Source: JBDHZU01 sp039812085 (lineage in GTDB: Bacteria; Actinomycetota; Actinomycetes; S36-B12; UBA10799). Taken from it: a DNA stretch of 21,777 bases. The stretch lies in the NCBI GenBank assembly GCA_039812085.1, contig JBDHZU010000021.1, positions 1 through 21,777 of the forward strand, read 5' to 3'. A model generated the notes under the pieces. The model was given only the letters and a program-made list of their open reading frames with translations, searched no databases and had not been told where the DNA came from. A program made the translations under genes and the position numbers. Shown here in pieces: positions 6,613 through 14,738 of the stretch (position 1 is the stretch's first letter; each line of letters begins with the position of its first letter).

Positions 6613-8358
6613 ATGACTGGCGAAACGATGACCGGGGCGGCAAGCCTGATCCGGTCGCTAGAAGCAGCCGAAGTGGACACTGTCTTCGGCATTCCGGGTG
6701 GCGCGATTCTTCCCGCCTACGACCCATTGATGGATTCGGAGAAAGTCCGACACATCCTCGTCCGACATGAGCAGGCCGCCGGGCATGCTGCCGAGGGGTA
6801 TGCGTACTCCTCGGGCCGAGTCGGCGTGTGTATGGCCACCTCTGGTCCCGGTGCCACCAACTTGGTGACCCCAATCGCTGATGCCTACATGGACTCGGTG
6901 CCGATGGTCGCGATCACCGGACAGGTTGCCAGTGGATCGATTGGTACGGACGCGTTCCAAGAGGCCGACATCAGTGGCATCACAATGCCCATCACCAAGC
7001 ACAACTTCCTGGTCACGGATCCAGCGGAAATCCCTAGCGCCGTCGCCAGTGCCTTCCACATCGCCAGCACGGGTCGCCCCGGCCCGGTATTGGTGGACGT
7101 GTCCAAGGATGCGTTGCAGGCCCAGACCACGTTCCAGTGGCCCGAGCAGATCGACCTGCCTGGCTACCGACCCAAGACCAAGCCACACAGCAAGCAGATA
7201 CGCGAAGCCGCCAGCATGATGCTGGCCGCCAAGCAACCGGTGCTGTACATCGGTGGTGGCGTGGTGCGAGCGAACGCTTCCACAGCGCTGATCCAGTTGG
7301 CGGATCTCACCGGAATCCCGGTGGTCACCACCCTGATGGCGCGTGGTGCGTTCCCGGATTCGCATCCCGCTAACTTGGGAATGCCGGGTATGCACGGCAC
7401 AGTGCCAGCGGTTGGTGCGTTGCAACAATCCGATCTGATCATTGCAATCGGTACCCGGTTCGACGATCGCGTGACTGGTCACCTGCCGTCTTTTGCCCCG
7501 AAGGCTGCAGTCATTCATGCGGACATCGATCCCGCTGAAATCGGCAAGAACCGTCATGCCGATGTGCCGATCGTGGGAGATGCTCGCGAGGTCATCACGG
7601 AACTGACCGCTGCAATCACCGCGCTACAGAGCACAGGTACCAGTGCGGATTATGAAGCCTGGTGGGCGCAATTGAACGAATGGCGCCAGGAGTTCCCCCG
7701 CGGCTACGACACCCCCACGAATGGTGAAGTTGCGCCGCAGTACGTGATTGAACGCATTGGTGCTGCTGCCGGACCGGACGCCTACTACGTCGCAGGTGTT
7801 GGCCAGCATCAGATGTGGTCATCGCAGTACATCAACTACGAGAAGCCCGGCCACTGGATCAACTCCGGTGGTCTGGGAACGATGGGATTCTCTGTCCCTG
7901 CCGCGATGGGCGCCAAGGTTGGTTCGCCCGACAGCGTCGTGTGATCAATCGACGGTGATGGTTGCTTCCAGATGACGAATCAAGAACTCGCGACTTGTGC
8001 CATCAACGACATCCCGATCAAGGTTGCGGTCATCAATAACGGCACCCTCGGCATGGTCCGCCAGTGGCAGTCACTGTTCTACAACGAGCGCTACTCCCAC
8101 ACGGATCTGCAAACACATCGCATTCCGGATTTCGTGAAGCTGGCTGACGCTTACGGTTGTCATGGTTTGCGGTGTGACAACCCAGACGAGGTGGATGCCA
8201 CGATCGAGAAGGCGATGTCGCTCAACGATGCGCCGGTGGTGGTCGACTTCCAAGTCCACAAGGACGCGATGGTGTGGCCGATGGTCCCTGCGGGCACCAG
8301 CAACGACATGATCACCATCGCGCGAGACCTCGCGCCAGCGTGGGATCGGGAGGACTAA
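6613..8358 (+). pseudogene. ilvB: Acetolactate synthase large subunit, interrupted by an in-frame TGA
   Basis: IlvB condenses pyruvate with pyruvate or 2-ketobutyrate, the first common step of valine, leucine and isoleucine synthesis, using thiamine diphosphate (ThDP), Mg2+ and FAD. The frame from ATG 6613 codes for normal IlvB sequence: FGIPGGAILPAYD, catalytic Glu53 in RHEQAAGHAAEG, and TSGPGATNL. It then meets TGA at 7942-7944 (codon 444) and continues in the same frame with SIDGDGCFQMTNQELATC to TAA at 8358. Family members have Trp (VWAIDGDG) at this point, so the change is TGG to TGA. A product stopping at residue 443 lacks the ThDP motif GDG (448-450)...NN (475-476) and should be inactive. 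The downstream part alone (possible ATG 7972) is only 128 aa. ilvN starts 3 bases after the distal stop. No other damage is seen, so a sequencing error or a recent mutation is most likely. Confidence 0.9.
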
Positions 8359-8361
8359 GAG

Positions 8362-8874
8362 ATGTCACGTCACACGTTGTCTGTCTTAGTGGAAAACAAG
8401 CCAGGTGTGCTCGCCCGAGTTGCTGCGTTGTTCTCGCGTCGAGGGTTCAACATCGACTCACTCGCAGTGGGACCGACCGAAGATCCGAACATCTCTCGGA
8501 TGACGATTGCTGTTGAGGTGACAGGTCTGCCGCTTGAGCAGGTCACCAAGCAGTTGAACAAGCTCATCAACGTCATCAAGATTGTTGAGCTGGAGCCGGA
8601 TTCAACCGTCACGCGTGAGTTGATTTTGGTCAAGGTGCGGGCTGATCTGGAGACGAGATCCCATGTGCTGGAAACGGTGAACCTGTTTCGGGCCAAGGTC
8701 GTTGACGTGGCACCGGACACGGTGACTATTGAGGCCACCGGTGATCGAGGAAAGATCGACGCCTTGCTCAAGGTGCTGGAACCATTCGGTATCCGAGAAC
8801 TGGTTCAGTCCGGCATGGTGGCTGTCTCTCGCGGGCCACGGTCTATCACCGACCGTTCACAGCCGAAACGCTGA
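8362..8874 (+). CDS. ilvN: Acetolactate synthase regulatory small subunit
   Basis: IlvN binds IlvB, raises its activity and carries the valine feedback site. The product is 170 aa, the usual length of the bacterial small subunit. The N-terminal ACT domain is clear (HTLSVLVENKPGVLARVAALFSR and FNIDSLAVGPTEDPNISRMT, about residues 4-75). The second domain includes RELILVKVRAD, VVDVAPDTVTIEATGDRGKIDAL and the ending EPFGIRELVQSGMVAVSRG. The ATG is 3 bases after the ilvB stop, so the two genes should be cotranslated. ilvC follows after a 184-base gap that carries a hairpin. Confidence 0.96.
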   Translation: MSRHTLSVLVENKPGVLARVAALFSRRGFNIDSLAVGPTEDPNISRMTIAVEVTGLPLEQVTKQLNKLINVIKIVELEPDSTVTRELILVKVRADLETRSHVLETVNLFRAKVVDVAPDTVTIEATGDRGKIDALLKVLEPFGIRELVQSGMVAVSRGPRSITDRSQPKR

Positions 8875-8992
8875 TCGAAGAACCTGAATAAGTACGCAAG
8901 CGCCTGGAGTCGCGTTCATTGCTGACGACTTCGGCGCTCTCGGCTGGTTCATCGAATGTGAGTACCCAAAGCCGGGATGTAACCGGAAAATC

Positions 8993-9020
8993 TGCGCCGC
9001 GTACCCTCGTATTCGGCGCA
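8993..9020 (+). other. Hairpin in the ilvN-ilvC intergenic region
   Basis: TGCGCCG (8993-8999) pairs perfectly with CGGCGCA (9014-9020) around a 14-base loop. No T-run follows. The loop contains TACCCT (9002-9007), which also fits a TANNNT -10 box, so the 184-base gap may hold an ilvC promoter, an mRNA processing site, or both. Nothing else coding is seen in the gap. Confidence 0.4.
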
Positions 9021-9058
9021 TCAACACCAGTAATACCAATCTGAAGGAGACACCGACC

Positions 9059-10087
9059 GTGGCTGAGCTGTTCTACGAAGCCGATGCAGACCTCTCGATC
9101 ATTCAGGGGCGCAAGGTCGCCATCCTGGGCTATGGCTCGCAGGGCCACGCGCATGCACTGAGCTTGCGTGATTCCGGCGTGGACGTACGAGTTGGACTAG
9201 CCGAAGGTTCTAAGAGCCGGGCAAAGGCGGAAGCTGAAGGTCTTAAGGTTACTGATCCAGCAACGGCTGCGGCCGAAGCTGATCTGATCATGGTGCTGGT
9301 GCCAGACCCCGTCCAGCGTGACCTCTACACCGAGGCCATCGAGCCGAATCTCAAGGAAGGCGATGCGCTGTTCTTCGCGCATGGCTTCAACATCCGGTAC
9401 GGCTACATCACCCCACCGGAAACCGTCGACGTGTGCATGGTTGCCCCCAAGGGTCCTGGTCACTTGGTTCGTCGTGAGTACGTCGCCGGTCGTGGTGTGC
9501 CCGCCATCGTCGCCGTCGAGCAGGATGCGACCGGTCAGGCATGGCCACTGGCGTTGTCGTACGCGGCAGCGATTGGCGCGTTGCGTGCCGGTGGCATCAA
9601 GACCACCTTTACCGAAGAAACCGAAACGGACTTGTTCGGTGAGCAGGCTGTTCTGTGTGGCGGCGCTAGCCAGCTCGTCATGTACGGCTTTGAAACGTTG
9701 GTTGAGGCCGGTTACCAGCCTGAGGTTGCTTACTTCGAGTGCTTGCATGAGCTCAAGCTGATCGTCGACCTTATGTACGAAGGCGGCATCGCCAAGCAGC
9801 GCTGGTCAGTGTCCGACACCGCTGAGTACGGTGACTACGTCTCTGGCCCCCGCGTGATCGACGAGCGCGTCAAGGAGAACATGAAGGAAGTTCTGGGAGA
9901 TATCCAGAACGGTGCCTTCGCCAAGCGATTCATCGATGATCAGGATGCGGGCGCGCCGGAGTTCGCAGAACTTCGTGCCAAGGGCGAGCAGCACCCGATC
10001 GAGGCCACGGGCCGTGAGCTACGCAAGCTGATGAGCTGGGTGGACTCTGGTGACGACGACTACACCGAGGGCACAGCCGCTCGCTAG
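9059..10087 (+). CDS. ilvC: Ketol-acid reductoisomerase (class I)
   Basis: IlvC rearranges and reduces acetolactate and acetohydroxybutyrate to the dihydroxy acids used by IlvD, with NAD(P)H and Mg2+. The 342-aa product has the short class I length. The Rossmann motif is GYGSQGHAHAL (residues 24-34), followed by VGLAEGSKSRAKAEAEG, a cofactor loop with the serine pattern typical of NADPH users. The catalytic domain shows FFAHGFNIRYG, MVAPKGPGHLVRREY and the metal-binding TETDLFGEQAVLCGG. The GTG start at 9059 is supported by the ribosome binding site GAAGGAGA (9042-9049). A strong inverted repeat lies 12 bases past the stop and probably ends the ilvBNC transcript. Confidence 0.97.
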   Translation: MAELFYEADADLSIIQGRKVAILGYGSQGHAHALSLRDSGVDVRVGLAEGSKSRAKAEAEGLKVTDPATAAAEADLIMVLVPDPVQRDLYTEAIEPNLKEGDALFFAHGFNIRYGYITPPETVDVCMVAPKGPGHLVRREYVAGRGVPAIVAVEQDATGQAWPLALSYAAAIGALRAGGIKTTFTEETETDLFGEQAVLCGGASQLVMYGFETLVEAGYQPEVAYFECLHELKLIVDLMYEGGIAKQRWSVSDTAEYGDYVSGPRVIDERVKENMKEVLGDIQNGAFAKRFIDDQDAGAPEFAELRAKGEQHPIEATGRELRKLMSWVDSGDDDYTEGTAAR

Positions 10088-10099
10088 AAATCGTTTATT

Positions 10100-10147
10100 C
10101 ACAACTGGTGATGGATTGGTCTGACGACTGATTCGTCACCAGTTGTG
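10100..10147. terminator. Inverted repeat after ilvC, probable terminator
   Basis: CACAACTGGTGA (10100-10111) and TCACCAGTTGTG (10136-10147) form a perfect 12-bp stem with a 24-base loop. It lies between the convergent ilvC and SDR genes, so it could serve both. Only GTTT follows on the plus strand and there is no T-run on the minus strand, so termination may be weak or factor-assisted. Confidence 0.6.
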
Positions 10148-10155
10148 GTTTGCGG

Positions 10156-10974
10156 TCAGTCCAAGAAGAAGTCTTTTTGCAGACTGTCTGCCGCGTCGGG
10201 GTTGCAGGCGTAAGGCAGAAAGTCCGTCACCCCAGCGGCACGGAGAACGGACTCGTCAATCTCAGTCTGGCCTGTGCGTCGGCTGGTCAGAATCGCCCAG
10301 GCCGCATCAGCCATGATCTCGGGCTTACGGCACAGATCCACTGCTTCTTCGCTTGCGATGTTGTTGGTGATAGCTGCGGTGGCGATGTAGGTCTGTGGCC
10401 ACAAGGTGTTGACGCTGATGTCGTATTCGGCGAACTCCTGCGCCATGCCGATGGACAGTAATGTCATGCCGTACTTGGACAACGTGTACGGGGCGAACGC
10501 GGATAACCACTTGGGATCGAGGTTGATCGGCGGCGAGAGGCTGAGGATATGTGCGTTGGACGATTCCTTTAGATATGGCAGAGCTGCCTGACTGCAGATA
10601 AAGACCGCGCGGGAATTGATCGACTGAATCAGGTCGTATCGCTTGGCTGGGGTGTCCTCAACGTTCGTCAGCGATAACGCTCCGGCGTTATTGATCAAGA
10701 TGTCGATGCCGCCGAATTGCTCGGCAGCTTTTGCACAGGCATTGCGGACAGCACCTTCATCGCGCACGTCCAATGCGATGGCTAGCGCTTTGCCACCGGC
10801 TGATTCCACTTCCGCTGCAACCGTATGGATGCTGCCGCCCAGTTTGGGATGGGGTTCTTCCGACTTGGCAGCAATGACGACGTTGGCTCCGTCTTGGGCA
10901 CAACGCAGGGCGATAGCGCGGCCAATGCCACGACTGGCGCCGGTGACGAACACGGTTTGGTCCTTCAGAGACAC
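10156..10974 (-). CDS. Short-chain dehydrogenase/reductase, HSDL2-like
   Basis: A 272-aa NAD(P)-dependent SDR. It has the cofactor motif TGASRGIG, NNAG, Ser in HILSLSPP and the catalytic Tyr-x-x-x-Lys in YTLSKYG. Several blocks (AAKSEEPHPKL, SPPINLDP, LWPQT and the C-terminal DFFLD) match, from memory, the SDR domain of hydroxysteroid dehydrogenase-like protein 2 rather than FabG. The physiological substrate is unknown; lipid or fatty acyl compounds are plausible. I chose the GTG at 10974 because GGAG lies 6 bases upstream and the resulting MSLKDQTVFVTG matches the usual start of relatives. ATG at 10986 and TTG at 11007 are possible longer starts. The gene lies on the opposite strand inside the amino-acid cluster with no evident pathway link. 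The stop is TGA. Confidence 0.88.
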   Translation of the reverse strand: MSLKDQTVFVTGASRGIGRAIALRCAQDGANVVIAAKSEEPHPKLGGSIHTVAAEVESAGGKALAIALDVRDEGAVRNACAKAAEQFGGIDILINNAGALSLTNVEDTPAKRYDLIQSINSRAVFICSQAALPYLKESSNAHILSLSPPINLDPKWLSAFAPYTLSKYGMTLLSIGMAQEFAEYDISVNTLWPQTYIATAAITNNIASEEAVDLCRKPEIMADAAWAILTSRRTGQTEIDESVLRAAGVTDFLPYACNPDAADSLQKDFFLD

Positions 10975-11047
10975 GGGCTTCTCCATCTCACGCAGTCGGG
11001 TAGGCAACGAGTTTCACCCTACGGATGTGGGTTACTCCGTGACGTGT

Positions 11048-11059
11048 AGTTCATGAACT
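11048..11059. promoter_or_regulatory. 12-base palindrome between the SDR gene and serA
   Basis: AGTTCATGAACT is a perfect palindrome in the divergent SDR-serA region. It lies 74 bases upstream of the longer SDR start and about 50 bases before the serA -10 candidate. It could be an operator for either gene. A 12-base palindrome alone is weak evidence. Confidence 0.3.
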
Positions 11060-11103
11060 CGCGCAGTTATGCCCGGGCGGACGGTGGGAGATTGGTTCGT
11101 TGT

Positions 11104-11109
11104 TACTCT
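11104..11109 (+). promoter_or_regulatory. Candidate -10 box of serA
   Basis: TACTCT fits TANNNT and is identical to the -10 candidate of the leuA leader. It ends 9 bases before the ATG of a 13-codon ORF (11119) and 64 bases before the serA GTG. No strong -35 is visible. Confidence 0.45.
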
Positions 11110-11118
11110 GGAATCGTC

Positions 11119-11160
11119 ATGAGTCGCGGTCCTGGATACCGCACTCAACTGCGCTCATAG
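11119..11160 (+). CDS. Small upstream ORF before serA
   Basis: A 13-codon ORF, MSRGPGYRTQLRS, begins a few bases after the predicted transcription start. Its TAG stop runs into the serA ribosome binding site (TAGGAG, 11158-11163), 13 bases before the serA start. A bulged 10-bp hairpin (11120-11130 with 11138-11147) covers most of it. Unlike the branched-chain leaders it has no run of the pathway product, only Ser at codons 2 and 13, and no terminator follows. It could couple translation to serA or be chance. Confidence 0.35.
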   Translation: MSRGPGYRTQLRS

Positions 11161-11173
11161 GAGTCATACGACC

Positions 11174-12760
11174 GTGTCTAAGCCCGTCGTGCTCATTGCT
11201 GAAGAACTATCCCCGGCCACCATCGAGGCTCTCGGCCCCGACTTCGAGGTTCGCAACGTTGACGGTGCTGATCGCGCCGCTCTCTTGCCTGCCATTGCCG
11301 ACGTCGATGCCATCCTGATTCGTTCAGCTACTCAGATTGATGCTGAGGCGCTCGATGCCGCGAAGAGCCTCAAGGTGGTTGCTCGTGCCGGTGTCGGCCT
11401 GGACAACGTTGATGTGGATGCCGCTACTCAGGCAGGCGTCATGGTGGTCAATGCCCCCACCTCCAACATCGTCTCGGCAGCCGAGCTTGCCGTTGCCCTG
11501 CTGTTAGCGAGTGCGCGCAACGTCAGCCCAGCGCATCAAGCACTGCGTAATGGGGAATGGAAACGTTCCAAGTACTCCGGTGTGGAACTGGCCGACAAGG
11601 TTGTCGGTGTGGTTGGTCTGGGCCGGATCGGTCTGCTCGTTGCTCAGCGACTGAGTGCCTTCGGAGTGGAACTGGTTGCCTACGACCCATTCGTGCAGCC
11701 TGCCCGTGCCGCCCAGCTAGGTGTTCGCATGGTGGAACTGGATGAACTTCTGCGCATCTCCGACTTCATTACCGTTCACTTGCCCAAGAACAAGGACACG
11801 ATCGGCCTGATCGACGCTGACGCGTTGTCCAAGGTGAAGCCCACCGTTCGCATCATCAACGCCGCTCGTGGCGGAATCGTGGACGAGCAAGCGCTGTACG
11901 AAGCTCTGGCCGACGGCCGAGTTGCTGGTGCCGGTCTGGATGTCTACAACACCGAGCCGTGCACTGATTCGCCATTGTTTGGTTTGGACAATGTGGTGGC
12001 GACGCCGCACCTTGGCGCTTCTACTGACGAGGCCCAGGAGAAGGCGGGTATCGCGGTCGCCAAGAGTGTGCGACAGGCCCTGGCTGGGGAACTGGTTCCC
12101 GACGCCGTCAACGTCCAAGGTGGCGTGATCGACCCTGCGGTTCGTCCGTACCTGGAGACCACCGAACACCTTGGCCGGATTGCAACCCGTTTGGCTCCTG
12201 CTCCCATCGATCAACTGACTGTCGAGGTTGCCGGCGAACTGGCCGACAACGACGTTCGGGTGCTGGAACTGTCTGCGCTGAAGGGCGTCTTCGGGGTACT
12301 GACCGACGATCCGGTTTCTTACGTGAATGCCCCACTGATGGCCGCTGACCGTGGTGTGACCACCGGTTTGGCCACGGATGCCGATGCCATCGAGCATCGT
12401 TCCTTGGTGCGGATCCGCCTGGCACTCACTGATGGGCGTTCGGTTTCCGTCGCGGGAACCATCACCGAACCGCGTGAACTACCGAAGTTGGTCGAGGTCG
12501 ATGGCTTTGAGGTGGATGTGCCGGTGAGCTCACACATGGCCTTCTTCAGTTACGTCGACAAGCCCGGTGTGGTCGGAACCGCCGGAAAGATCCTGGGCGA
12601 CCGCGATGTCAACATTGCCGGAATGCAGGTCAGCCGAGCCAAGGCCGGTGGAGAAGCCCTCATTGCCCTGACCGTTGATTCTGCTATCCCTGCCGATGCG
12701 TTGGATGCCATCGCTGCTGAAATCGGAGCCGACCCCGCCTGCGCTGTCGACCTGGACTAA
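11174..12760 (+). CDS. serA: D-3-phosphoglycerate dehydrogenase (long form with ACT domain)
   Basis: SerA oxidises 3-phosphoglycerate to 3-phosphohydroxypyruvate, the first step of serine synthesis. The 528-aa product is the long type: a substrate/NAD-binding core (1-310), an intervening ASB domain (about 320-450) and a C-terminal ACT domain (about 455-528, VDKPGVVGTAGKILGDRDVNIAGMQVSR), which in relatives senses serine. Visible residues include RAGVGLDNVD, the NAD motif GLGRIG (148-153), Arg232 in NAARGGIVDE, Glu261 and His279 in ATPHLGAS. The GTG start at 11174 follows TAGGAG. The gene is followed by a very strong bidirectional terminator shared with leuA. Confidence 0.97.
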   Translation: MSKPVVLIAEELSPATIEALGPDFEVRNVDGADRAALLPAIADVDAILIRSATQIDAEALDAAKSLKVVARAGVGLDNVDVDAATQAGVMVVNAPTSNIVSAAELAVALLLASARNVSPAHQALRNGEWKRSKYSGVELADKVVGVVGLGRIGLLVAQRLSAFGVELVAYDPFVQPARAAQLGVRMVELDELLRISDFITVHLPKNKDTIGLIDADALSKVKPTVRIINAARGGIVDEQALYEALADGRVAGAGLDVYNTEPCTDSPLFGLDNVVATPHLGASTDEAQEKAGIAVAKSVRQALAGELVPDAVNVQGGVIDPAVRPYLETTEHLGRIATRLAPAPIDQLTVEVAGELADNDVRVLELSALKGVFGVLTDDPVSYVNAPLMAADRGVTTGLATDADAIEHRSLVRIRLALTDGRSVSVAGTITEPRELPKLVEVDGFEVDVPVSSHMAFFSYVDKPGVVGTAGKILGDRDVNIAGMQVSRAKAGGEALIALTVDSAIPADALDAIAAEIGADPACAVDLD

Positions 12761-12780
12761 GTACGAACGACACTTCTGTC

Positions 12781-12828
12781 ACAAAAGTCGCCGGGAACTC
12801 CTATGAGGGAGTTCCCGGCGACTTTTGT
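12781..12828. terminator. Bidirectional intrinsic terminator between serA and leuA
   Basis: Bases 12781-12801 pair perfectly with 12808-12828 (21 bp) around the 6-base loop TATGAG. The outer arms supply AAAA and TTTT, so each strand ends the stem with a T-run. It lies 20 bases after serA and 9 bases after the leuA stop and should end both transcripts. Confidence 0.93.
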
Positions 12829-12837
12829 TGTTGATGA

Positions 12838-14589
12838 CTAGCTGGTGTGAGCATCCCGGTCGGCTCGGTTGACTGCAGATACGACAGCTTTCAGGCTGCT
12901 GGTGACGATCGAGGAATCGACACCCACACCCCACAGTGCCCGGCCGTGAACGGCACACTCGACGTAGCTGGCGGCTTTGGCATCGCCACCGGCAGACAGT
13001 GCGTGTTCGTGGTAATCGTGGACGCGGACTTCGACGCCATGTGACTCCAGCGCATTGCAGAAGGCGGCAATCGGGCCGTTTCCTCGGCCTTCCAGCTCAA
13101 CCTCGTCGCCGTTGTCTGTGACAGTCACCGTCACAGTGGTCTCACCATCGACTTGGCTGGCCAGGCTGTGCTTGACCAGAGCAAACCGACCCCACGGACG
13201 ATCCGGGGCAGGCAGGTACTCGTCCTCGAACGTGTCCCACATTTCCGTGGGAGACACTTCGCCGCCTTCGGAGTCCGTCTTCGCCTGGATCACCTGGCTG
13301 AACTCGATCTGCAAACGACGGGGTAAATCGAACGAGTGCTCGGTCTTCATGACGTAAGCGACGCCGCCCTTGCCGGATTGGGAGTTCACCCGGATGACAG
13401 CTTCGTACGTGCGACCGACATCCTTCGGGTCGATGGGCAGGTAGGGAACCTCCCAGCGGAAGTCATCGACTTCGGTACCGGCTTCATCAGCATCTACCTG
13501 CATGGCTGCCAGACCCTTGTTGATGGCGTCTTGGTGTGAGCCACTGAATGCGGTGTAGACCAGATCGCCACCGTAGGGATGACGTTCGTTGACGGGCAGT
13601 TGGTTGCAGTACTCCACCGTGCGACGAATGTCATCGATGTCGCTGAAATTCAATTGTGGATCGATGCCTTGGCTGAACAGGTTCATCCCCAAGGTCACCA
13701 GGCAGACGTTGCCGGTGCGCTCGCCGTTACCGAACAGGCAGCCTTCGATGCGATCGGCCCCGGCCAGGTAGGCCAGCTCCGCTGCGGCAACGGCAGTGCC
13801 CCGGTCGTTGTGCGGGTGCAGCGACAGGATGACTGAGTCCCGACGATCCAGATTCCGGCTCATCCACTCGATGGAATCGGCATAGACGTTGGGGGTCGCC
13901 ATTTCCACGGTTGCCGGCAGGTTATGAATGATCTTTCGATCCGGAGTTGGCTGCCACACCTCAGTAACGGCGTTACATACCTCGACCGCGAACTCCAGTT
14001 CTGTGCCGGTGTATGACTCGGGGGAGTACTCGAAGTAGATCTCGGTATCGCCAGCGGATTCAGCAAACTTGGCGCATAACTGGGCACCGTGGACAGCGAT
14101 GTCCTTGATGCCTTCCTTGTCCAAACCGAACACCACTCGACGCTGCAGGGTAGAGGTCGAGTTGTACAGGTGAACGATGGCCTGTTTGGCTCCGCGGATC
14201 GACTCGAAGGTTCGTTCGATCAGCGGTTCCCGAGACTGGGTCAACACTTGGATGACGACGTCGTCTGGGATTGCATCTTCTTCGATCAGTTGACGAACGA
14301 AGTCGAAATCGGTCTGGCTTGCAGACGGGAATCCAACCTCGATTTCTTTGAAGCCCATCTCGACCAGCAGGTCGAACATTCGGCGCTTACGTGCCGGACT
14401 CATCGGGTCGATCAAGGCTTGGTTGCCGTCACGTAAGTCCACGGCGCACCAGCGTGGTGCGTGAGTGATCTGCTTGCTGGGCCAGGTGCGGTCCGGCAGG
14501 TCGATCGGGGTGAAGGGGCGATAGCGGTGGATGGGCATGCCCGACGGCTGTTGCGCGTTGCGGGTTTCGTACTCGTTCTGAACAGACAT
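12838..14589 (-). CDS. leuA: 2-isopropylmalate synthase
   Basis: LeuA condenses 2-ketoisovalerate with acetyl-CoA, the committed step of leucine synthesis. The 583-aa product is the long actinobacterial form (N-terminal extension ending HAPRWCAVDLRDGNQALIDPM). The TIM-barrel metal site shows the Asp of DLRDGNQ and the His-x-His of SLHPHNDRGTAVAAAELAY, followed by GCLFGNGERTGNVCLVT. The C-terminal region from about residue 440 is the regulatory LeuA dimer domain that binds leucine in relatives. The ATG at 14589 is preceded by CGGAGA, a good ribosome binding site. It is transcribed opposite to its neighbours and preceded by a leucine-rich leader peptide and terminator. The stop is TAG. Confidence 0.97.
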   Translation of the reverse strand: MSVQNEYETRNAQQPSGMPIHRYRPFTPIDLPDRTWPSKQITHAPRWCAVDLRDGNQALIDPMSPARKRRMFDLLVEMGFKEIEVGFPSASQTDFDFVRQLIEEDAIPDDVVIQVLTQSREPLIERTFESIRGAKQAIVHLYNSTSTLQRRVVFGLDKEGIKDIAVHGAQLCAKFAESAGDTEIYFEYSPESYTGTELEFAVEVCNAVTEVWQPTPDRKIIHNLPATVEMATPNVYADSIEWMSRNLDRRDSVILSLHPHNDRGTAVAAAELAYLAGADRIEGCLFGNGERTGNVCLVTLGMNLFSQGIDPQLNFSDIDDIRRTVEYCNQLPVNERHPYGGDLVYTAFSGSHQDAINKGLAAMQVDADEAGTEVDDFRWEVPYLPIDPKDVGRTYEAVIRVNSQSGKGGVAYVMKTEHSFDLPRRLQIEFSQVIQAKTDSEGGEVSPTEMWDTFEDEYLPAPDRPWGRFALVKHSLASQVDGETTVTVTVTDNGDEVELEGRGNGPIAAFCNALESHGVEVRVHDYHEHALSAGGDAKAASYVECAVHGRALWGVGVDSSIVTSSLKAVVSAVNRADRDAHTS

Positions 14590-14649
14590 GTTTGTGGTCT
14601 CCGATTATGCGGAACTTATGGGGTGGTGACCGGTGGTGCGGAAGCGCAC

Positions 14650-14698
14650 GAAAAAGAGCCGCGGGGAGGGGACCGGTCGGTCAGACCCTGCCGCGGCT
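14650..14698 (-). terminator. leuA attenuator terminator
   Basis: On the minus strand AGCCGCGG (14698-14691) pairs perfectly with CCGCGGCT (14664-14657), an inner AGGG...CCCCT pairing extends the stem, and CTTTTTC follows (14656-14650). This is a good intrinsic terminator 61 bases before leuA. Its ascending arm encodes part of the leader peptide after the Leu codons, so a ribosome stalled on those codons would physically block terminator formation. A small GTGCG/CGCAC hairpin (14636-14649) follows. Confidence 0.85.
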
Positions 14699-14731
14699 GC
14701 TAAGGAGGAGGTTGATCCTCGCGAATGCCAC
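14681..14731 (-). CDS. leuA leader peptide (Leu-Leu-Leu)
   Basis: A 16-codon ORF, MAFARINLLLSSRGRV, starting at GTG 14731 and ending in TGA (14683-14681). Codons 8-10 are CTC CTC CTT (14710-14702), preceded by Ile and Asn. The start codon is 7 bases after a TACTCT -10 box, so the leader is probably translated from a leaderless transcript. The Leu run lies just upstream of the terminator arm, the geometry expected for leucine-dependent attenuation of leuA. The call rests on codon content and structure, not on length. Confidence 0.85.
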   Translation of the reverse strand: MAFARINLLLSSRGRV

Positions 14732-14738
14732 GAGAAAA

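Noticed and set aside
7942..7944. Genome-wide UGA-to-Trp recoding as the explanation of the ilvB stop
   Set aside because: TGA ends gatA, gatB, ilvD, ilvN, the helicase, ilvE, cimA, the hydrolase, the SDR and the membrane protein at the expected family lengths, and two of these stops overlap the next start codon. TGA is the main stop here.
7942..7990. Selenocysteine insertion at the ilvB TGA
   Set aside because: No convincing SECIS-like stem-loop follows the TGA, acetolactate synthase is not a known selenoprotein, and the family residue at this place is Trp, one base change from TGA.
7972..8358. Independent gene for the C-terminal IlvB fragment
   Set aside because: It is in the same frame as the upstream part, has no proper ribosome binding site, and is only the second half of a ThDP domain.
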